A program made the position numbers and the translations under genes. From Neckera pumila (Eukaryota; Streptophyta; Bryopsida; Hypnales; Neckeraceae), in contig OZ018412.1 in the NCBI GenBank assembly GCA_963969595.1, forward strand, positions 17,052,501 to 17,116,500: 64,000 nucleotides of DNA. Direction: 5' to 3'. The notes under the pieces are model-generated. The model did not search any database, had not been told where the DNA came from, and saw only the letters and a program-made list of their open reading frames with translations. Shown here piece after piece: positions 56,601-64,000 of the stretch; position 1 is the stretch's first letter; every line of letters starts with the position of its first letter.

Positions 56601-57560
56601 CCATTCCAGGCGAGTCTATATGGCGGTTCTAAATGACCTTCCAGAATTCAAGCCTCCCATCATAGAGCTCCCATCATGATGGCAAATATTGAATTTGATA
56701 GACAAGATCAGACCTACAACTTGTGATAAACTGTGAAAAGTGAAGTAGAATAGAAAGTTGAAGTATTGGATGCTCATCAAATTCATTTGAATTTATTATT
56801 CAAATTAGGCTTGATTTGTTATTATTTTTAGCTAGGCCCGGGCATTGGTTATCCATGAAAAATACTCTTTGTTGTTGTTTGATATAATTATATATTTGCA
56901 AATCTGTAAAAAATTCCTAGATCACATTGTTACACTAGCTGACTTCTTTACTCTATAAACTTGTTTTGTAGAGTTTGCTTGATGCATGTAGCCTCAATTT
57001 TTTTTGTTAAACTTCAAAGGCAAGAATTGCATAAGATAAAATAGCCCATCATGATCAAAATTAGGAGTTTGTCTTCATGCCATTGCTGAAATTAAAAAAA
57101 AAATTCCCCACATGAAGATAAGTATGAGAAACAAAGAGAACAATTGAAATTATATTTTTTGACAAAGTATGAATTAGCTATGATTTTTTGAAGGTTCAGC
57201 CCCAAAAGAATTTGTAGATTACTCCATAACCAATACAAATTGTAAGTATAATGCTCACCTTATTCACTTAAAGCAGTCACAGTATTTTCTAATGTGGAAG
57301 GCCTTAAAAAAGTCACTTTCTACAATGATTTACATCGAGAAAGCTGGGTATTCCTAATGAGGTTACTAATCACTCCATTAGTGTCAAGTGAGACATTGAT
57401 TGTGGCCCCAAATCTCACAAATTGAAAATAACCGCCATGGGATCATTTCCAAGGTGTCCATCATGGATCATTTAAACGTGATGGGCTATTTTACCTTAGT
57501 TAAGGTAGAACCACCCATTCCCAATCAGGGACCTAATTGTGACCAGTTCTAAAGATGGTA
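53655..57560. other. Intergenic DNA with repeats
   Basis: 53,655-54,050 probably includes the 3' untranslated region of the PHD-Myb gene. GGACATTTATCCTTCA occurs nearly three times in tandem at about 54,213-54,258. 55,320-55,650 matches the repeat at 1,540-1,890. 55,868-56,055 is a tandem duplication of about 95 bp. 57,055-57,260 matches 40,560-40,790. No gene was recognised. Confidence 0.5.
55868..56055. repeat. Tandem duplication, about 95 bp twice
   Basis: Both units contain CATTCTTTATTTCTA, GAAGTCATCTA, TTTG, a variable segment and TTAATATATTGTAAATTGGCAA-type text. Noncoding. Confidence 0.7.
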
Positions 57561-57561
57561 T

Positions 57562-57664
57562 TCATTTTAGAACTTAAATGTTTTTACACCATAAACAGCC
57601 TTATTGTTTGTTGACCAAAACAATAAGCTATCTATGGTGTAAAAACATTTAAGTTCTAAAATGA
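57562..57664. repeat. 103-bp foldback with perfect 32-bp outer stem
   Basis: The outer arms (57,562-57,593 and 57,633-57,664) start TCATTTTAGAACTTAAATGT and are exact complements over 32 bases. Inside lies a second 10-bp stem, CTTATTGTTT with AAACAATAAG. The structure is a single long hairpin, a MITE or small-RNA precursor. It lies about 450 bp upstream of the flavodiiron start codon. Confidence 0.8.
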
Positions 57665-58117
57665 GTATAAAAAATACATATTTAAAAGTATACATGAAAT
57701 TAGCATAAATAGGCATCTTCAACTTGTATGTTAAAACACAAGAACCCAGTCACCCAATGATCTGACACGTGGCGTCTCCCAATTTGCATCTACACTCCAA
57801 ATCTGAGGTGGACAAGCCCCCCCAATTGTCAGCCACACACAACAGTCCTTCACTCCAGTCCAGCCAGCTTCTGTGACTGATATCTTACCAGCACCGACGT
57901 CGTCGCACAAATCCGAGTCAGGTCGGTTACTGCATCAGAAAATTCCAATCCCAACGACCCCACAAAATCCACCATTTCAGTTTCGTAACTAATCTCCTTC
58001 CAGGCTTCCACTGACCCAACAATCGCCCCAGTCTCCAATTCAAGTCTTGCACAAATTTGGTCCAATTTCGCACAAAATTTCGAGTTGGGTTGCAAGCTAA
58101 GGATTCAGTACGTCGTG

Positions 58118-61100
58118 ATGGCGATGGCGTTGGTGCCGTCGTGTATGTGCGAGTCTCCAATGGGCGTCGTTGTCCCCAAACTAGGATTGGCAGCCCCATC
58201 TTCTGACGTGAATTTGCGAAGCTCCGCGTTTCTACCTCGGCAGAAATTTGTGAATGGGTCTGCAGAGTTGAGGGCGAAGGGGAAGATGGGTGGTGGCAAT
58301 AATGTGGGAGTGAGGGCGCAAGCGGTGAGTGTTGCAGAGGAGCCGCGAGTGTCGCGGATGGAGACGTATGAGAAGAGTAAGCGCATTCAGACGCAGAGTG
58401 TGGTGATTGGGCCGGAGACGAAGACCATTCGGTCCTTGGATTGGGACCGCGATAGGTTTGATATGTGAGTGGTAACCTAATCTAATCTAATTTCTGTCTA
58501 CTTTCTTTCTTTCCTTGTGTGATTTTGGATTAAGGTAGGGACGCTGCAATCCAGAGCATACACATCGTTCTTGAGTAGTGTTGAGCTTGCTCCCTTTCTT
58601 CTTGAATGATTGATGTGGCGAAAATGAATTGGTTGATGGAGTATTCAGGCTTTCAATTCAAGATGTACGAGGATTTTTGTGATAGAAAAAATATTTTAGT
58701 GGATTGAGTATTCTGATTCTTCCTTGCATCACGGTGTTTAAGGTCTTAGGAGTTTCTTTGAAGATTTTCGTGGCCTGTCTCTTCACTCTTGGAAGAGATC
58801 TAGATTGAATGCTTTGCCAATTTGAGCAAGCTTTTACTCAATTCAACCATGCGACTCATGTGTTTGACAGATATTGTGGACATGAGGTTTTTTGGGTACT
58901 ACGAACAGGGGAGGTTGAATGTTATGATAGTGGTTTCTATTATTAACTGCTTATTTTCTTACATGTTCTTGTTGGCAAATGATAGAGGATTGCAATGCTT
59001 GAAAGAATGCATTATTTGAATACCTTATGCAATATTTATGCAATAGTTATGAGGGGTTCAAATGATATTGGGAGAGGTTATAGAACCACCACTTAAGGAG
59101 ATGTGATGTACTGTACGCGCTCTTCATCAATACTGTCTATGATTTTAGGGTGTCGCTCATGCATTTGAATCTTTTATTGTTTTATAGTTGGTTTGAGTTC
59201 TGCACAGGGATGCGCAGACTTTCTTGGTAGCATTCTCCAATTTAATTGAATCTGGTTGTTGATGTTGTTGTGATTGCAGTGAGTTTGGCCTCCAGAATGG
59301 GACCACATACAATTCCTATGTAATCGAAGGCGACAAGCTATGCGTGATCGACGCTTCGCATGAAAAGTTCCGGGAGTTGTACTTGGCGGCGCTGAAGAAT
59401 GAGATTGATCCAAGCAACATTGAATACATTATTGCGAATCACACCGAGCCGGATCACAGTGGCTTAATCCCCGATCTTCTAGATCTGGCGCCCAATGCCG
59501 AGGTGGTAGGCTCCAAAGTGTGCATTCAGTTCTTGAAGAACCTCGTCAACCGGCCGTTCAAGAGCAAGGTTGTCAAGGTATATATTTTGCTTCAATATGT
59601 TTGCATACTTTTTTCTGTGTAGTCATTTGGCTTCTAAGACTCCTAGTTTCATGCGTTCACTATTGCACAACCCAAATCCTAGAGAATTTTGGTTTTGCAT
59701 AATGATAGTTCTATGATGTGACCAACGATTATCTTGCTGGCACAAGCTCTGAGTCTTCATAAGTGTGCGTTTATAGTCATTAAGATCGCGGATTTAATAG
59801 TGCCAATAATAAACGTGACATTCATTTAAGTGCTCAAAGCTGGAAAACTTGTACTTTCAAGTGCTTAGAGCTTTGAAAACTATGACTTTCAAGTGCTGAT
59901 ATGGTTTCTGAGGTGGCTTACTGAAACCTGGAGTTTTTTAAAATTAAGGACGTGTATAGATATGAGGGTCAGCTATGGCTCTAGTTTCCATTCAGCCAAC
60001 TCAGAACTTGCTTTGGTTCCTCGAAAATCAACGTTCACTTGTGCCCACCAATTTCGTGAGATTGTATCATTTTAATGAATTTGGGTTCTATTACTTGCTG
60101 ACACATGCGTGGGAACTGAATGGAACTCAGGCACCAAACCTGGCGATCTTTCTTCTAATGAATGTATTTCTTCATCTTGTTTCTTATTTTTGATGTGGAA
60201 TGGGCTGCAGGGAGGAGATACCTTGGACCTTGGAAAGGGGCACGTCTTGGAGTTTGTGATGGCTCCCAATTTGCACTGGCCAGACACCATGCTCACTTTG
60301 GACCAAAAGTCCGGCATTCTCTTCACTTGTGATGTTTTCGGCTTGCACTACTGTTCTCAAACAGTAAGGCTTCGTAGTGATTCAAAATCTGGAAAGTAGC
60401 AGTGATATGTATGTTTTTTTTCTTGAAGCAATGGAAGCTTAGAGTGGAAAACGAAAGTTCCATGTGCATCTTCTTTCAATGACACCCTAAGGCTATTGCT
60501 TACGGTTGGGATGCAAGCATCAATATAAATCTAAAGAATTGGAGACCTTATTTTTTTTTCAGGTTTATGATGAGAACTGGGAAAAACTGGAATCCCATTT
60601 CCGGTTCTACTACGACTGTCTCATGCGTCCCAATGCCCGCTCAGTGATAACAGCACTGAAACGGATTAGTGACAAGGAGTTTGGGATGCTCGCCGTGGGG
60701 CACGGCCCCTTGTTACGTTTCAACGTGGCAGACCAGATGCTGAAATATGAAACCTGGAGTAAAGATGCCCAGGCGAAGAAGTTGACCTCCGCTGCAGTTC
60801 TTTATGTTTCTGACTACGGATTCAGCGACCGTCTCTCACAGGTATATCGTTTTGCCTATTTCTGTTGGAGGGGAGTTTAATCCAAATCCTTTCTGATTCT
60901 CTTGTATATTTTTGCGTATGTCTTTATAAAAATTTATTATTTACCTCACATCATCAAATTCATTTTCGACAAAGTTCTTTTTAAAGATTCAAGCATTTCT
61001 TCGGATGAATGAGAAGCTATGTGGACAACATCTCACCCTGAAGCACTCTGTTCTTTGGAGGTTTTATCCCTATGATTGTTGATTTCGTTTAATTGGCGCG

Positions 61101-63953
61101 ATTCTGAACGCCAAAAGTTGTATTGATGCTGAATGTATATTTTACAATGTGATGAATCGAATTGGTTAATTTAAAACAATGAATCCTTGGATAATAAATT
61201 AATGAGATACTGGAAATGTTGGCAAGAAGCAAGCTGTGTATTCCAACTTCCTGGTATGAATGATGGCTTGATTGTTGCAGGCTCTTGCAAAAGGCTTGAC
61301 GAAGACCAACACACTGGTGGAGATGTTGGATCTCAAGACAGCGGATTCGCAGGAGATCATCGAGTGTGTGAGCAAGTGTGCTGCAGTGGTCATCATGACA
61401 CCACCCAGTCAGGGCCCGGCCAACGCTGCTGTTACAACACTGGTTCCGGCTGTCAAAGCCAAACAAGTGAGTGTCGTCAAATTCCATGGTGGTTTTCAAC
61501 TATGTTCCGATCACTACTCAAGTTGGGATTTATTTGAGTAGATAGCCCACCTCCCAGAGGTATTGTAGAAAATCTAGTCCTTTACAATTGTTTGACTTTA
61601 CATTTGAAATTGCCTTGAAATGGTGTCACACTTGGCAGTGTTTAACGTGGTTATTTTTTTTAGAATTCCTCTAGATTGGGTTTTATTCTAGTGCTATTTC
61701 TGGTTCGAATTTGTATGCTATTGAGTGGTTTTGACTATAAAAATTTGTATGTTCAGCCTGTTTTGATAGCGGAGAGCTATGGAGGAGATGACGAACCGGT
61801 TGATACACTGGCGGGACGGTTTATGGGAGCTGGAAATTTGTCGACGCTACCTCCAATTAGAGTCAAAGAAACGCCCACAGAAGCAACGTAACATGCTCAC
61901 ACTCCTCGTTTTATGTTTCATGGCTTTGAAACCGGGGTCACAGACAGCTAGATTCCTGATTAAAGTGGCAAATCATTTCTGTAATAGTTGGTATATTTAA
62001 AATGTTAAATCTAATATTCTCGCATGAATTGTTTTATATTTCATTTTTCTATTTGAACACATTAAAAAAGAATCAAGTTTAACAACTTTTATGAGAATAA
62101 ATGTTGAACAAGAAATGTCTTCTTTGCCCATGAGTCATTAATATTTTTTTATATAAATTGTATTCAAGTAGAGAAATGAAAAATAAAATAACTAGCGTTT
62201 CTCGCAGCAATTGAAATAAAAAGAGGATACGATTGTCAGAAAGAATTGATGTTTGATGCTTTTGCTTCATTTGATGGCGATTGAACTGCAGGTATCAGTT
62301 GTTTGAGGAGGCGGGCACTGATTTGGGCCAGGTACTGACGCAGAAAAAGGTCATTGAAGCAAAGAAGCTGAATATGCCAGTGGACGTCGCAAAAGCAATT
62401 GGCCGCATTTCTGGTGGTCTCTATGTCGTTACTGCCCAAAAGGGTGTGTCCAGGAGTGCTATGATTGCATCCTGGGTTTCTCAGGTGCGTGTCATGACAT
62501 TCTAAAGCATTTGGGACTCTGCGCTCTTCTTCACTATACGAAATTGTCAATCCTTTAGAAGTAAATTGAAATATTATATCAATCAGTATAGTGATTTGAC
62601 ATATGAACCTAGGAACTTCGAAACATTTGAGAATGAGGCTTGCAAGGTCACGGGTGTGATGGGAGTTGCTCAAGGATGTGATGTGTCAGTCACTTCAGTA
62701 ACTACCAGATATAAATTCTCGATAATGTTATGTGTCATCCATTGAATCCCTGAATATTGTAGTTGTGATGGTGTGATGTTGGGTGTACTCGCATTTAATA
62801 TTCACTTGAAATATGTTGTGTGTGCAGGCGAGTTTCAAGCCTCTGGGCATCACCATTGCTGTTGCCAAGGACAGAGCCATCGAGTCTCTCATGCAGGTAT
62901 TATCACAAAATTTAATTTCATATATTGGTCATTTTTCAAAAATTTGTGCGAAATTTTCCTTTCCCTTCGATAAGCATTGCTGGATGATCTTAACGAATTA
63001 TAAAATCATCAATAAGGTTAGGATACTATGTACTTCACTTTACCATGGAAATGAGTAGGAGTGCTTAATTCATTGGGGGATTATTTTGTGGGTACAAGAG
63101 CCAAACTCTCTGGAGGTCAAGTTTTATCAAATACGGAATATGTTTGCATTTCTTATGCAATCATTCGGAGTGGGTAGTTGAAGACCTCTGTTGAATGGAC
63201 AGTAGATAACCGTATTTCCATTCAAACATCAGGGTCAAACATTATTAACCAAGCCATGCTTACACCGAACTTGATAATTCAAGTGGAAAAATGAGTTACT
63301 TAAGTGGTAACAGAGGTCTGTCAAGCGGATCAGGTCCCTAACGGTTCTCTACCTACTGTTGACAGGTTGGTGATACATTTGTACTCAATTGTCTTGAAGA
63401 GGGAAAGTACCAAGCTTTGATGAAACACTTCTTGAAGCGGTTTCCACCAGGAGGTATTAATCAATCCGGCATCCGTTACTCTTCTAGAACAATCAAGTTG
63501 TAGAGTTTGTAATGCACAGAAACCATTCCTCTTTCTTTCTTGGTTAGTATCGTTCAAAGAGATAAATGATTACATTAGGTGCTTCATTTCCTGTAATCCC
63601 AATTGCTTTTTCTTACATTATTACTCTACAAAAGTAGAACTGAGAGAATACTTAAAATGAAGAGAATGGTCATAGTAATCTAGACTGACACGAACTTGAA
63701 CTAGCCTTCTATTTTCTCTCAATAAATTTGAATTTGTTATGCAGCTGATCGATTTGAAGGAGTAGAATGGACGTCTGCAACGAATGGAAGTCCTATTTTG
63801 ATTAAGGCATTAGCTTACATGGAATGCGAAGTGAAAAGCCGGCTTGAAGTTGCAGATCATTGGATTGTGTATGCTGAAGTCCTAGATGGCAACGTGTCTA
63901 ACCCTGATGGGAAAACCGCTGCTCATCACCGCAAGATTGGAAACTACTACTGA
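58118..63953 (+). CDS. FLVB: Chloroplast flavodiiron protein, 10 exons, complete
   Basis: Exons: 58118-58464, 59280-59577, 60211-60363, 60563-60841, 61281-61466, 61757-61887, 62292-62484, 62828-62896, 63366-63453, 63745-63953. All join in phase into 650 residues. About 70-80 N-terminal residues are a likely transit peptide. The beta-lactamase-like diiron domain follows ([16 protein letters not shown] onward). All usual iron ligands are present: H170-x-E172-x-D174-H175, H237, D256 and H313, with the canonical 62- and 19-residue spacings. Next come the flavodoxin-like domain ([26 protein letters not shown]) and the flavin-reductase domain ([13 protein letters not shown] to the end HRKIGNYY). 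Such proteins reduce O2 to water downstream of photosystem I and protect it under fluctuating light; they work as FLVA/FLVB pairs and are absent in angiosperms. FLVB rather than FLVA is inferred from the full ligand set. The ATG at 58,118 is the first in frame. Confidence 0.93.
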
Positions 63954-64000
63954 GTGGGAGTTTCCCCTAGAGTTGGTTACAATTAAATTTTTTCGCTTTC

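Noticed and set aside
61187..61537. 116-codon Cys/Gln-rich ORF overlapping flavodiiron exon 5
   Set aside because: Wrong frame; the in-frame translation gives the conserved flavodoxin-like domain with proper splice sites.

Overview
The window looks like nuclear DNA of a non-seed land plant, most likely a moss. This is an inference from four intron-rich or intact plant genes: a chloroplast-type flavodiiron protein (absent from flowering plants), LSm2 of plant type, a plastid-type methyltransferase, and a PHD-finger protein with a plant telobox Myb domain. Decayed TKL kinase copies of a type common in bryophytes, and the very AT-rich intergenic DNA full of transposons, fit the same picture. No tRNA, rRNA, CRISPR or bacterial operon structure was seen.

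Layout. 0-2.5 kb: decayed kinase copy 1. About 3.6-22.1 kb: a transposon graveyard with five arrays rich in GTCCG/CGGAC, hAT transposase remnants, two related transposon-borne ORFs (one ending in a RING-like finger), and a kinase-like pseudogene with four in-frame stops. The outer ends look like a terminal-inverted-repeat element split by a roughly 18 kb hAT-type insertion. 22.7-23.8 kb: nested MITEs. 23.9-25.3 kb: intronless multi-pass membrane protein gene (minus). 26-29 kb: AT-rich inverted-repeat elements. 29.8-31.5 kb: decayed kinase copy 2. 33.1-35.9 kb: eight-exon methyltransferase (minus). 37.5-38.8 kb: three-exon LSM2 (minus). 41.6-43.7 kb: broken mariner element with TIRs and TA target duplication. 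47.2-47.9 kb: satellite and duplicated segments. 48.3-53.7 kb: ten-exon PHD-Myb gene (plus). 54-57.7 kb: repeats and a perfect hairpin. 58.1-64 kb: ten-exon flavodiiron gene (plus), complete to its stop codon.

The host genes are unrelated housekeeping or chromatin genes and do not form a pathway: photosynthetic electron-flow protection (FLV), RNA decay or splicing (LSM2), a predicted plastid methyltransferase and a predicted chromatin reader. Exons were assembled by eye from GT/AG junctions, phase and known family sequence. All junctions close in phase, except that the exon 3 donor of the PHD gene has two options.

The duplicated kinase pseudogenes are useful because each copy serves as the empty-site control for insertions in the other. 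The least familiar material is the GTCCG-array element family and its accessory RING-type ORF.
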